From Lewinellaceae bacterium (GTDB lineage: Bacteria > Bacteroidota > Bacteroidia > Chitinophagales > Saprospiraceae), in contig JACJXZ010000008.1 in assembly GCA_020636375.1 (NCBI GenBank), forward strand, positions 62,001 to 126,000: DNA of 64,000 bases. The letters are read 5' to 3'. Shown piece by piece: positions 1 to 8,900 of the stretch. Positions within the stretch are counted from its first letter, which is position 1; each line of letters begins with the position of its first letter. Both the position numbers and the translations under genes were made by a program. The notes beneath the pieces are model-generated. The model was not told the DNA's origin. It did no database searches and was given only the letters and a program-made list of their open reading frames with translations.

Positions 1-55
1 TTGTATATACATTCAATGTTCGAACAAACAATAAAACCAACTAAAATCACCTATT

Positions 56-418
56 ATGAACGCAGTATTAAGCATTGGCAAGTATTTGTATGCAATCCCG
101 TTCGCGATTTTCGGCCTGTTCCATTTTATGAACGCCAATGCCATGTCCGGCATGGCGTTTGGCAGCTCAGCGCTGGTATACCTCACCGGGGCAGCGCTCA
201 TTGCCGCCTCTGTGAGCATGCTCATTGGCAAGCTGGATAAACTGGCGGCCACGCTTCTCGGGGTGATGCTCCTGTTATTTGTCTTCATCATCCACTTTAA
301 GGGGGCTGCCGCAGGCGACCAGGCTTCCACCTCGAACCTGCTGAAAGACCTCATGCTGGCGGGCGCCGCCTGGATGTACGCCGGGAACCTGGCCAAAGAC
401 AATGCGGTGATCGGTTGA
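56..418 (+). CDS. DoxX-like small integral membrane protein
   Basis: A 120-residue hydrophobic protein with about four membrane segments (roughly residues 5-24, 36-56, 62-82 and 98-115) and short loops. Length, four-helix layout and the early Phe/Gly-rich helix resemble the DoxX / SURF4-like family, whose members sit in the inner membrane and have been linked to redox or thiol stress. No catalytic motif is visible, so the specific role is unknown. The start follows an AT-rich leader (positions 25-55) with no Shine-Dalgarno, usual for Bacteroidota. A strong rho-independent terminator follows the stop by 30 bp, so the gene is probably monocistronic. Family assignment rests on topology and general resemblance only. 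Confidence 0.6.
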   Translation: MNAVLSIGKYLYAIPFAIFGLFHFMNANAMSGMAFGSSALVYLTGAALIAASVSMLIGKLDKLAATLLGVMLLLFVFIIHFKGAAAGDQASTSNLLKDLMLAGAAWMYAGNLAKDNAVIG

Positions 419-447
419 ATTTTTCCTCCACAACGAAAACAAAAGAG

Positions 448-479
448 CGCCCACGGAGCAATTCCGGGGCGTTTTTTTT
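448..479 (+). terminator. Rho-independent terminator after the DoxX-like gene
   Basis: CGCCC (448-452) pairs with GGGCG (467-471) and CGGA pairs with TCCG, with one bulged A and the loop GCAAT. Eight T residues follow directly. It separates the DoxX-like gene from truA. Confidence 0.8.
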
Positions 480-534
480 ATAATTGTCGGGCCGCCCGCC
501 AGTCCACGTTCCGGCTGCCGGCCTGACAATTATA
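479..534 (+). repeat. Inverted repeat forming a hairpin in the truA leader
   Basis: Arms 479-494 and 519-534 are 16 bp with one mismatch (TATAATTGTC at the outer end of the left arm). The right arm ends 5 bp before the truA start codon at 540. No T-run follows the hairpin in the + direction, so a leader or regulatory structure is more likely than a terminator. No duplicated flank is visible. Confidence 0.6.
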
Positions 535-539
535 AAACT

Positions 540-1283
540 ATGCGATATTTTGCCGAACTGGCCTACAACGGCGCCCGGTACCACGGCTGGCAAAAACAGC
601 CCCATAAGATCAGCGTACAGGAACAGCTGGAGGCGGCCTTCTCCACCATCCTGGGCACGGAGATAGAAGTGGTGGGCTGCGGCCGGACCGATACCGGGGT
701 GCATGCCCGGCAGTACTTCATGCACTTCGACTTCGACGGGCAGTTCCCCCAGGCATTCAACCGCCGCATCAACAAGTTCCTGCCTCCCGACATCGCCATC
801 TACCGCATCTTCGAAGTGGCGCCGGAAGCACACGCCCGGTTCGGCGCTGCTCACCGGGCTTATGAATACCACATAGGCTTTGTCAAAAACCCCTTCGGCC
901 AGGAAACGAGCTATTTCTACCCGTTCGCTCAACTGCCCGACCCGGCAAAAATGCAGGAGGCCGCCAGCCTGTTGCTCGGCTACAGGGAGTTCTTCCCCTT
1001 CTGCAAGACCAATACGGATGTTAAAACGATGCGTTGCGACCTGCGCCGCGCCGAATGGGAGGGGTCGCCCCGGGAGGGCAAAATGGTGTTCCACATCGCC
1101 TCCGACCGCTTCCTCCGGGGCATGGTGCGCCTCATCGTCGGCATGTGCCTCCATGTGGGAACCGGCAAGACGAAGATAGAGGAAGTGCGCCACGCCCTGG
1201 ACCGGCAGGAACGCCTGAAAAAAAGCTGGAGTATCCCGCCACAAGGGCTTTTCCTGACGGAAGTGAGCTATGCGAGGTACTAA
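540..1283 (+). CDS. truA: tRNA pseudouridine(38-40) synthase TruA
   Basis: A 247-residue protein of the TruA family, which converts U38, U39 and U40 of the tRNA anticodon stem to pseudouridine in the cytoplasm. The hallmark catalytic loop GRTDTGVHA is at residues 48-56, with Asp51 the expected nucleophile. The N-terminal beta strand with YNGARYHGWQ (residues 9-18) and the later SDRFLRGMVR segment are also typical. Length is slightly short but normal for the family (about 245-270). The ATG at 540 follows a strong hairpin leader. The next gene is convergent. The family assignment is secure. Confidence 0.97.
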   Translation: MRYFAELAYNGARYHGWQKQPHKISVQEQLEAAFSTILGTEIEVVGCGRTDTGVHARQYFMHFDFDGQFPQAFNRRINKFLPPDIAIYRIFEVAPEAHARFGAAHRAYEYHIGFVKNPFGQETSYFYPFAQLPDPAKMQEAASLLLGYREFFPFCKTNTDVKTMRCDLRRAEWEGSPREGKMVFHIASDRFLRGMVRLIVGMCLHVGTGKTKIEEVRHALDRQERLKKSWSIPPQGLFLTEVSYARY

Positions 1284-1459
1284 AAATAACGTGAGTTCGG
1301 GAATGGTGGCTGTGAAAATCAATTATTTAGGCCAGTTACTTGTTGTTAGTTGTCAGTTGATTGTTCCCGGGAACCGACAACGGTCAACAGGCAACCAACA
1401 ACGATCAACAAAATCAGGGTTTTGAGGCTATTTATTTTCGAATGTATTCCGAACTGACG

Positions 1460-2557
1460 TTAAAAATAAGCCCTGATCACCTGCTCGTATAAGTCCCTGA
1501 GGACCTGCTCGGCCATATCGTCCTCCTCCATGAACTCCTCTGCGGGGGCATTGAGGTATTTTTCCGGGATGGCGCGTTCGTCGCCCGAGACGTGAATCTC
1601 CCGGATGGTGGCCGCCGTGGAAGCTTCGAAGTTGCCGCCGGACAGTTCGCAGTCGGGCGTTCGGGCCTCGATGTTGACGTCAGCCTCCCAGGCCACGGTT
1701 TTGGTTTTGATGATGGTGGTGACGGCGCCTTCGGCCGTGCCGTATACCGGCACTTTGGATTCATGGCCGGCGGAATCGGTTACGGTTTTATATTCCAGGA
1801 TCACCTCTTTGTTAAAGTCTTCTTCGCCCAGTTCCTCATCGATGTCGATTTCAATGGGGCCGAGGCGGATTTCGATGGCGCAGTCCGGGTTTTTAAACGG
1901 TTTGTCAACCGATACGCGAAGGAAGCCGCCGCTCATGTCTTCCAGTTCGCTGAAAATACGGTTGATCTCCCAGGTGTGAGGGTTGAACGGGGCGTCGATA
2001 TCCACCTGGTAATAAACGATCCCTTTGTTGTATGCCGTGCGGATGAGGGAATCGAGCCTGGCAGAAGGCGCCTCGTCGTACTCCCTGGCTTTGGAAAAAT
2101 CGCCGTAGGCCCATTGGGCATAGGCTTTCCGCCCGGTGGAGTCGGAGCGGGCCAGGTTGTCCTGCCCCTCCTGGAAATAATGATTGTAAAGGCGTGTCCG
2201 GAACCATCGGGCCTGTTGCGGCAGGGTCTGGGCTTCCCTTTCGAAGGCGCCGGGCAGGAAGGCGCGGGCTTCCTTGACTTTACTTTGCAGGCCGTAGGTC
2301 AGGTTTAGCCCTTCTTTCCAGCTTTCCGGCGAATCGGAGCCGGACAAGCGCTGGCGGACGGCAGCCTGCTGTTCGATGATCCGTTCCAGGGATTGTTGGA
2401 GGATAGTGCGGTTGGCTTTTTCGTCCTTGCCTTTGTTGAGGCCCGCCAGGGCCAGCTTGAAGGCCTTGTCGTAGTCCTGGTTTTCGAGCGCATTCTGGGG
2501 GCTGCTGCAGGCAGCGAAGAGGCAGGAGGCCAGGAAAAGTATTCTGTACTTCATCAT
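1460..2557 (-). CDS. Predicted outer-membrane lipoprotein of unknown function
   Basis: A 365-residue protein with a lipoprotein signal peptide: a short hydrophobic stretch followed by a FAAC lipobox with the lipidated Cys at residue 17. The next ~190 residues are helical and Lys/Glu/Gln-rich and could form TPR-like hairpins. The C-terminal part is acidic (IDIDEELGEEDF near residue 237). No enzyme motif is recognised. The tail of the protein is annotated from the stop at 1460, and truA converges on it. The ~180-bp spacer holds GTTGT/ACAAC-type inverted motifs common in Bacteroidota intergenic DNA. It is probably surface or periplasmic, with no assignable function. Confidence 0.75.
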   Translation of the reverse strand: MMKYRILFLASCLFAACSSPQNALENQDYDKAFKLALAGLNKGKDEKANRTILQQSLERIIEQQAAVRQRLSGSDSPESWKEGLNLTYGLQSKVKEARAFLPGAFEREAQTLPQQARWFRTRLYNHYFQEGQDNLARSDSTGRKAYAQWAYGDFSKAREYDEAPSARLDSLIRTAYNKGIVYYQVDIDAPFNPHTWEINRIFSELEDMSGGFLRVSVDKPFKNPDCAIEIRLGPIEIDIDEELGEEDFNKEVILEYKTVTDSAGHESKVPVYGTAEGAVTTIIKTKTVAWEADVNIEARTPDCELSGGNFEASTAATIREIHVSGDERAIPEKYLNAPAEEFMEEDDMAEQVLRDLYEQVIRAYF

Positions 2558-2657
2558 TTGTCCGGTTGTTAGCCGGCCAATGTAAGAAACTTCTGCATCA
2601 CCGGCAATCCCCGGGTTCTATTCGTCATTTCAGGAGTTTCAGTTTTGTCGCAGGATT

Positions 2658-3959
2658 TTACAATTGTTCCAGGTGACCTTGGATTTCCGCCGCCACAACG
2701 GGCCCAAGCTCAAAAGAAGCCTCCCGGGCGGCCAGGAGATGTGCCCTGGCGGCTTCTTTTCGCCCGGCTTCTTTGAGGATGACGCCGGCGTGATACAAGG
2801 CTTCCGGTTCGCCGGTCTGGCCGATGACGTGCTGCTCCAGGATGTCCAGCGCCCGTTGGGGGCTGCCGTGGCGGAAGGCCGCCCAGGCCAGCAGGTGGTA
2901 AGACATGGGGTGGGGGCGCTCGCCGATTTCCTCCGCGGCTATTTCCAGGGCTTCTGCTGCCTCGCCGCCCTCGCTTTTGAGCTGGCAGACGTAGCTTTTG
3001 TACATGTTGCCATAGGCTTGGGCGGAAGCTTTCCGCAGGAATTGTTCTTTGTGCATTCTCTCGGTTGCGGTATCCTGTTCGTATGCAGCAATTTCGGCCA
3101 GGAACAGGTCGTAGTCCGGCATGGGATGGATGGATTGGAGAAAGCGCACGATCCTTTTGGCTTCCTCGGTATTCCTGTCGTGCGAAAAGGCGATCCAGGC
3201 GATTCCCCGCAGGCTGTGCAGGTCCGCCGGGTCCAGGCGCAGCGCCTGCAGATAGGTTTCGTAGGCCTTTTTTACCTTGCCCTGGTGGCCGTACATGTCC
3301 GCCAGGTTGGACAACGCCCAGTTGATGGCGGAAGAAGTGCCGGAAGCCCGGGCCAGGCCCGCTGCCTTTTCCATGCTGCGCACCGCCTTGTCGAGCTCAT
3401 CCGACTGGTCGTGCAGTTTCACTTCGCGGATCAGGTAATCGAAGTGAGAACCGGAGGCGATGCCGTCGAGCAGCAGGGAGGCTTCCAGCAGGTTGCCCCG
3501 CTCCAGCGCTACGTCCGCCAGCATGAGGGAAGAGGTGAACCTGTCCTCCCCGATGTCGCAAGCTTTCCGGATATAACCTTCCGCTTCCCGGAAGGCGTGG
3601 CGGGTGATGGCGTTCGCCGTCAGCGACTGCAGGACGCCCACCCGGCCCGGCAGGCGCGCATTGACGGCCAGCAGCAGGCTGTCGGAACGGTGCAGCTGAG
3701 TGATGTCGCCGGTGAGTTTGAAGCCGGCGGCGTACAGCCCGGCCAGTTTTTTTTGGTATACGAAGTTGCCGGGAGCAGCCTGGAGTTTTTGTTCCCAGAA
3801 CGCAATCCGGGAGGCCAGCTCCTGCCGGCTTTTCCGGAGGTGATCCGGCGACAGGTAGTGCTCGTAGCTCGTTTTTTGGGCCACCTGATATTGGGGGGCG
3901 ATAAAAACCGAGGCCATTATTATCAGGGCGGATACAAGGATGAAAACTGTATTTTTCAT
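2658..3959 (-). CDS. TPR-repeat protein with N-terminal membrane anchor or signal
   Basis: A 433-residue protein that starts with a hydrophobic segment (residues 3-21), read as an uncleaved anchor or Sec signal. The rest is helical with degenerate tetratricopeptide repeats, clearest around residues 70-85 and 205-260 (motifs such as GNLLEASLLL and GKVKKAYETYLQALRLDP) and again near the C-terminus. TPRs serve as protein-docking surfaces, and no catalytic domain is present. It lies immediately downstream (same strand) of the DUF4331 pair, with a 67-bp MITE in the upstream gap, so a shared transcript is possible but not shown. Confidence 0.75.
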   Translation of the reverse strand: MKNTVFILVSALIIMASVFIAPQYQVAQKTSYEHYLSPDHLRKSRQELASRIAFWEQKLQAAPGNFVYQKKLAGLYAAGFKLTGDITQLHRSDSLLLAVNARLPGRVGVLQSLTANAITRHAFREAEGYIRKACDIGEDRFTSSLMLADVALERGNLLEASLLLDGIASGSHFDYLIREVKLHDQSDELDKAVRSMEKAAGLARASGTSSAINWALSNLADMYGHQGKVKKAYETYLQALRLDPADLHSLRGIAWIAFSHDRNTEEAKRIVRFLQSIHPMPDYDLFLAEIAAYEQDTATERMHKEQFLRKASAQAYGNMYKSYVCQLKSEGGEAAEALEIAAEEIGERPHPMSYHLLAWAAFRHGSPQRALDILEQHVIGQTGEPEALYHAGVILKEAGRKEAARAHLLAAREASFELGPVVAAEIQGHLEQL

Positions 3960-4057
3960 GGTGGAGGATTATCTGGAATTGCTGTGCTATTAAATGGAGA
4001 CATGATTGGAAGCCAGGCGGCACTGCGCCGCCGGCTTCCAATAACCAATAACATACT

Positions 4058-4124
4058 GTAACTATTCAGCATCAGTGGAACAGCCCATTTTCTGCCGCTG
4101 GCTTCGATGATGCTGAACAGTTAC
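4058..4124. mobile_element. IS66-like MITE, copy A (67 bp)
   Basis: Terminal inverted repeats of 17 bp: GTAACTATTCAGCATCA at 4058-4074 and its near-perfect complement at 4108-4124. A 33-bp core (4075-4107) lies between them. The 8-bp direct repeat AACATACT flanks it at 4050-4057 and 4125-4132. Ends beginning GTAA together with 8-bp target duplications are the published signature of the IS66 family. The element is too short to code, so it would have been moved in trans. Confidence 0.8.
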
Positions 4125-4140
4125 AACATACTGTAATTAA

Positions 4141-4674
4141 TTAGTGGGGCGTTGCCAGATACGGGAACACATTCAGGAACGCCTTGTCGTTGGCGTCGAC
4201 GTTGTCGTCCGTCAGGCCGGGATTGGCGGCACCTTCCGGCCCGCCGAAAATGAGCAGCAGCTCGACCGAAATGACATCGTCGGCCAGGGCGCGGCCGGTA
4301 AGTACATTGGTGCCGTCGAAGAAGGTGGTTTTGCCTTCCGTGGATACGGTCAGCACATCCGTTGCCAGGATGCCGGTGAAGGTTTCGGCATCCAGCCCCA
4401 GGGCATTGTTGGTATACCCGGGGTTCAGCGCGAGGAGCTTGCTCTGGAACTTGTCGGCAAAGGAGGGGCCCTGCTGAGAAGGCGTGGTGGTGTTGAATTT
4501 ATCCTTTTCGGCGGCATCGACGAAGACGGTGTTGATCGCCGGGCGGCCCATCTGGTCTTCCTGCATGTAGCGGCTGTTATCGGCGGGCGCGATGGGATCG
4601 TCGTCGTTGCAGGAGGTGAAAGCTATGGCTATGGCCATAAAGGCCAGGATGCCTGTTTTAAGACTATTTTTCAT
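4141..4674 (-). CDS. DUF4331 lipoprotein, C-terminal-half type
   Basis: A 177-residue lipoprotein: signal MKNSLKTGILAF, hydrophobic core, FTSC lipobox with Cys22, then an acidic NDDDP linker. The start chosen is the ATG at 4674. An upstream in-frame ATG at 4716 would put a charged leader before the signal. The mature part carries features of the C-terminal half of DUF4331 proteins: GRPAINTVFV, a Lys-Phe-Asn motif, GRALADDVISVELLL and the closing FLNVFPYLATPH. The N-terminal half is in the upstream gene. Function of the family is unknown; members are exported. Confidence 0.8.
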   Translation of the reverse strand: MKNSLKTGILAFMAIAIAFTSCNDDDPIAPADNSRYMQEDQMGRPAINTVFVDAAEKDKFNTTTPSQQGPSFADKFQSKLLALNPGYTNNALGLDAETFTGILATDVLTVSTEGKTTFFDGTNVLTGRALADDVISVELLLIFGGPEGAANPGLTDDNVDANDKAFLNVFPYLATPH

Positions 4675-4800
4675 AGTTGAAATAAATTTTCTGAAGTGAT
4701 TGAAAAAGGGGGACACAGAAGCTCCGTTTCACGGATACGCCGTCAGGCATCTGTGATGAAACAAACCATGAAACGATAGAGCAAACTGATGATGGAACTG

Positions 4801-5457
4801 CTAGATCTTCCGCTTGGATTCCACCCAGGTATTGAGGGTGGCGGCGTTGCCGAGCATGGATTTGGGTACTTCGATGACAACGGAGAGGACATTGGTGCCG
4901 GCGAAAGTGTCGGAGCCGGGATTGTTGAAGCTGGCGGCATTGCCGGCGATGATGTCGCTGTACCGGGCGAAGTCAAAAAAGAACGGGTCGTCGCGAGGGC
5001 CGGCAAACACTTTCATGCCTTTGCCGCTGCCGACGATGGCGGATTCGTTGTAGGCGGTGATCTCGGCTTCCACGGCGCCGCCTTCGGATTCTATCCGGCT
5101 CACCAGGCCGGTTTCGGAAGGCACCGCCGGGCCGTAGGCCAGGATTTTCCCATCCTGAAAAATGGCCTGGATGACGAGGTCTTCCACAGCGTCGCCGGTG
5201 TTGTCGATGTTGAATTCGATCATGACCTGCTCGTCGAATTTGGCGCTGGCGGTGGCCGCCGGGTCGAGCAGGCCCTGCAGGTTGGCGACGAACACCATGT
5301 TTTCCGGGTTTTCCGGGCTTTGGAAGGCGTAGTAATCGGTAATGTCCGAAGTGGTAGAAGTGACGGCGGGCGCGTCGATGTGGTCAGCAGCCCATACGAT
5401 TCCCGCAGCCGTGGCGAACAGCGCCAGGGCGGTCAGGAGCAAATTCTTCTTTTTCAT
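4801..5457 (-). CDS. DUF4331 exported protein, N-terminal-half type
   Basis: A 218-residue protein with a Sec signal peptide (residues 1-23, cleavage expected after VWA) followed at once by ADHIDAP, the hallmark opening of DUF4331 domains. DITDYYAF and the FVANLQGLLDP segment that follow are also typical. The protein stops after a segment ending ESKRKI, where a full-length DUF4331 protein (400 residues or more) would continue. The gene 127 bp downstream on the same strand supplies the missing half with its own lipoprotein signal, so the two products probably assemble into one fold outside the cytoplasm (inference). Confidence 0.82.
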   Translation of the reverse strand: MKKKNLLLTALALFATAAGIVWAADHIDAPAVTSTTSDITDYYAFQSPENPENMVFVANLQGLLDPAATASAKFDEQVMIEFNIDNTGDAVEDLVIQAIFQDGKILAYGPAVPSETGLVSRIESEGGAVEAEITAYNESAIVGSGKGMKVFAGPRDDPFFFDFARYSDIIAGNAASFNNPGSDTFAGTNVLSVVIEVPKSMLGNAATLNTWVESKRKI

Positions 5458-5922
5458 ATCAAATGGTGGTTTAAAAAAATGAAATACGTGTTTACATTTC
5501 TAGTACATGAAAACTTAAATAAATGGTTGCTTAGGCGAAGTTATTTTGGACTTAATCAAGGAAGAAAAAACGAGCATAGCCGGAGCTACGTGAGTTTTTT
5601 CTGACGCAGAGTAAGTTCAAAAGAACAAGCATAAGTGGGTATTTATTTAGGTATTCATGCACTAGTTACGGAGCAGGCCAGGAGAGTGGATTTCGAAAGA
5701 GGGTATTTTTTGATAAAAAATTGGTAACTATTCAGCATCATCGAAGCCAGCGGCAGAAAATGCCCTGTTCCATTGATGCTGAATAGTTACAAAAATTGTT
5801 TCGCAGCAGCAGAAAAATCATATGCTCCCTGCCGTCACGCTAATGCCTGTTGCCCGGTTAACGGCGGCTCCGGCCCTGGTTGCAACACGTTCAGAAATGC
5901 ATTGGGATGCTCCCGGAAAATA
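5458..5922. other. Intergenic stretch upstream of the DUF4331 pair
   Basis: This 465-bp gap holds MITE copy B at 5724-5790. The AT-rich part at 5458-5600 is presumably the promoter region of the DUF4331 pair, although no clear TAnnTTTG box was found on the minus strand. Positions 5800-5922 show nothing recognisable. Confidence 0.5.
5724..5790. mobile_element. IS66-like MITE, copy B (67 bp, inverted relative to copy A)
   Basis: The same 17-bp ends as copy A (5724-5740 and 5774-5790). The 33-bp core is in the opposite orientation and matches copy A at 30 of 33 positions. The perfect 8-bp direct repeat AAAAATTG flanks it at 5716-5723 and 5791-5798. The different flanking duplication shows an insertion independent of copy A. 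Confidence 0.82.
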
Positions 5923-8900
5923 TCAGACCAGGAGCCATTTCTCGAAGAGCTTGACTGAAATTTTATAGTATTTATCTTCCAGCAATTCCAGTACTTCCCT
6001 GCGGATCAGGTCTTCGATCACCTTGTCGTCCTCCTCTTTGGAGACGATGGTGTTGATCTGATCGCGGGTACAATACTGATGCGTCTTGGAATTTCCGGCG
6101 ATGGATTTCAGGATTCCGAGGACATGGCTTTCCTTGAATTGTTCCACATCGGCATCCCCTCCCGTCAACAGGTTGTCGAATTTGTCTTTTTGCAGGGCCT
6201 TATTTCCGCTGAACATTTCGGTAGCCACCTCGTCGACATCCAGGCGGGTGATATTGATGTACTTGTTGGCATTCATCCGGTCTACCAGGCGCGCGCAAAA
6301 CATTTGCAGGTAGTAGGGGTTGCTGGCGGTCCATTCCAGGATGCCATCTACGGCATCGCCAATGTAACGGCTTTTATGGTTTTCCTCATCCCAGATTGGT
6401 TTTTCGACCAGGGCGCGGGCCGCCTTTTTATCCAGGTAAGTCAGGCGTTTGTCTTCCGTGACGCCGAATTCATTGGGGAAGGAGCTTTTAAACTTCTGCA
6501 TCACGTCCTGCCCCACCAAAATAGCGCTGAAGTAGCCCTTTTCCAGGATAGATTTGATGGTCTTCATGAATTCTTTGTCGAGCGTGCCGCGCCGGATGGC
6601 CGTATAGAGGTACGTGAATTCGTCAATACAGAGGACGATGTGGCGGTTTTCCCAACCCGGCGTTTTGGCCAGGTTGCGGCGAAGCTGGTTCATGAAGCCG
6701 TCAAAATGTATAGACGGCAATTCCTTGAAGTCATTAAATACGATGGGCGGCACTTCCGGAACAGGGTTTGCAGGGTTATTCGGCAAGTCCAGGAAATAAT
6801 TCTCAATTTCCCGGCAAATCTTGTAGAAAAAGGCAAAATTGGTGATCGGGCTGCCGATGATATCCCCAATGCTGAATTTAATGCTGATGGCTCTGCCCGA
6901 CGCCTTTAATTTTTCGTTGATGTGATAGAGGACGGAGGATTTCCCCGACCGTTTTTGCCCAAACAGAAGGACGCACTTGGATTTGGCATTCTCGATGGTG
7001 TCGATAATGTTCCGGATGAGTTCGTCCCGCCCGAAAAACATGCTTTCGTCTTCCACCGGCCCGCTTTCGGCGATCCGGGCGTAGGGGTTCTCGATGCGGA
7101 CAAATTCGGATTCGCTGTACAATTTCAGGTTGAGGGTTTCATTGCGTTCTTCCTGTGCCTGTCCCTTATTGTACCCGTAGAGGTAGTGGAGATCCAATCG
7201 GGCCGTTCTGTTCTCTTTGGCCTGCGGGGTAATCCTCACCCGGAAGTGTACTTCTTTCTTTTCGCCGCCCCGGATGATGTCATTACTCACTATTTTTCCG
7301 TCTATGGGTTTGCAGTCTTCATTCCCGATGGGGGTCAGCTGGAACATCTGGATGGGGGAACTTTCTCTTTCATTTTCCAGCAGCAGCCGCACTTCCACGG
7401 TGTCGTCTTTTCCAATGGCCGTATCGGTATTCAGCAGGCTCATCTCTATTTTAGGCTTGCTGCGGGCAACCACTTCTTCGAAATCCCTTTTAAAGGCGTT
7501 TTGCAGGAACTCGCACAGCGGGATAAAGGTGCGCACGGAGAAGAGCGTAGGTTGTTGTTCGATCTCGTTCAGCAGGGCGCGGGTCTTTTGCTCCAGCAAC
7601 TGGTAGCGGTGTTCGCGGGCGTCGAAGCTGGTAGCCCGGAAATATTTGTCGATGTCGTGGCCGATATCGTTCAATTGCTGGGCCCGGCTTTTATCCAGTT
7701 TTAGCAGCCAGTCGGTATTCTGGATTTCTCGCCCGGCGCGGGTGAGTTTTTCATAAGCTTCCTGCAGGACCGACTCATTTTGCACGGCTTTGTAGGGCAC
7801 CATCAGGTTGTTGGTGGCCAGGCTCCGCTCGCTGCGCATTTTCAGCCAGGCTTCGTTCAGTTCTTCTTCCGTCTCCAGGTTGCCCAGCGAGGGGTTGTTT
7901 TGGCGCAGGTAACGGACCGAGCTGGCGAACAGGGTTTTGTTCTGCTTAATAATGTCCAGGACGCGGCTGGTGATCTCCCGGTTGGCGATGAACATATCCA
8001 GGGTGCCGTCCCACAGCTCGGCGTGCTTTTCTTCGGGTACCTGCGAAAAGATTTTCTCCAGGATAGCGTCGGAGCGCACATTTTGGCCGGCGATTTTTAC
8101 CAGGTCGATGCCCCGGAGGGTATAAGAGCTGATGTAAACGCCGACCTGGCGCACCAGGCTGTCCCAGCTGTCTTCCAGGTTGAAAGCTTCCAGGTAATAA
8201 TACCGAACGACCGAGTTGGGATAGTTCTGCCCGGCAGTGAGCAGCGCCATAGCGTTGCAGTACCTCGCCAGCACGGCTTTGAATTCAATGGTCTTATCCG
8301 GTTCGAACTGCTGCATCAGCTTGGCCTCTGTCAGCAGGTACCGGGCGCGTTCCTCGGGGCGGGCCCGCCCGGCTTCTTTGATCAGGACCCGGAGGTTGCG
8401 GAGGGTGGCGGGGCTGAAGTTCTGGTTGGCCCGGAAGGACTCCGGCACCCCTTCGTAGTTGTTTTGGGCCATGGCCCGTTTGAGCAGGAGGCTGAGTTCC
8501 GAACTGAGGGAAAGCTCTTCGATGCTTTCCGTGCCCAGGGTATCCACGACGTTCTTCAGCAGGTCGACGTTTCCGGAATTGCGATACTGGGCAATGGCTT
8601 CCAGGGCCTGTTGGGCGCCGGCGTCGTCCCTTTTGTAAGACAACAGTTGTTTGAAGTAGACTTCGGCCTGGTCGTAGTTCGCGAGTTTCAGGTGGCACAG
8701 GCCGTAGGTTCTCAGGATGAAGGGCTTCCGGTCCTGGCTGGCCAGCCGGTCGGCCTTGTCCAGGTATTCGATGGCCTGCTCATATTTCCCGGCGGCATAG
8801 GTCAAATTGACGAGCACGTTATAGGCGGGCCCTTTTTCGCTGATCTTGTGCATGTTGTCCTCCAGTACCAGGATGCCCTTTTCCGTCTCTTTCATCTGGT

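Noticed and set aside
1284..1459. GTTGT/ACAAC-rich inverted motifs after truA, and similar ones near 62770-62860
   Set aside because: Imperfect pairing and no flanking duplication; resembles common Bacteroidota intergenic sequence, so not called as an element.
4050..5798. DUF4331 pair as cargo of a composite transposon between inverted MITEs
   Set aside because: Each MITE has its own perfect and different 8-bp duplication, so they inserted independently; a composite insertion would share one duplication at the outer ends.
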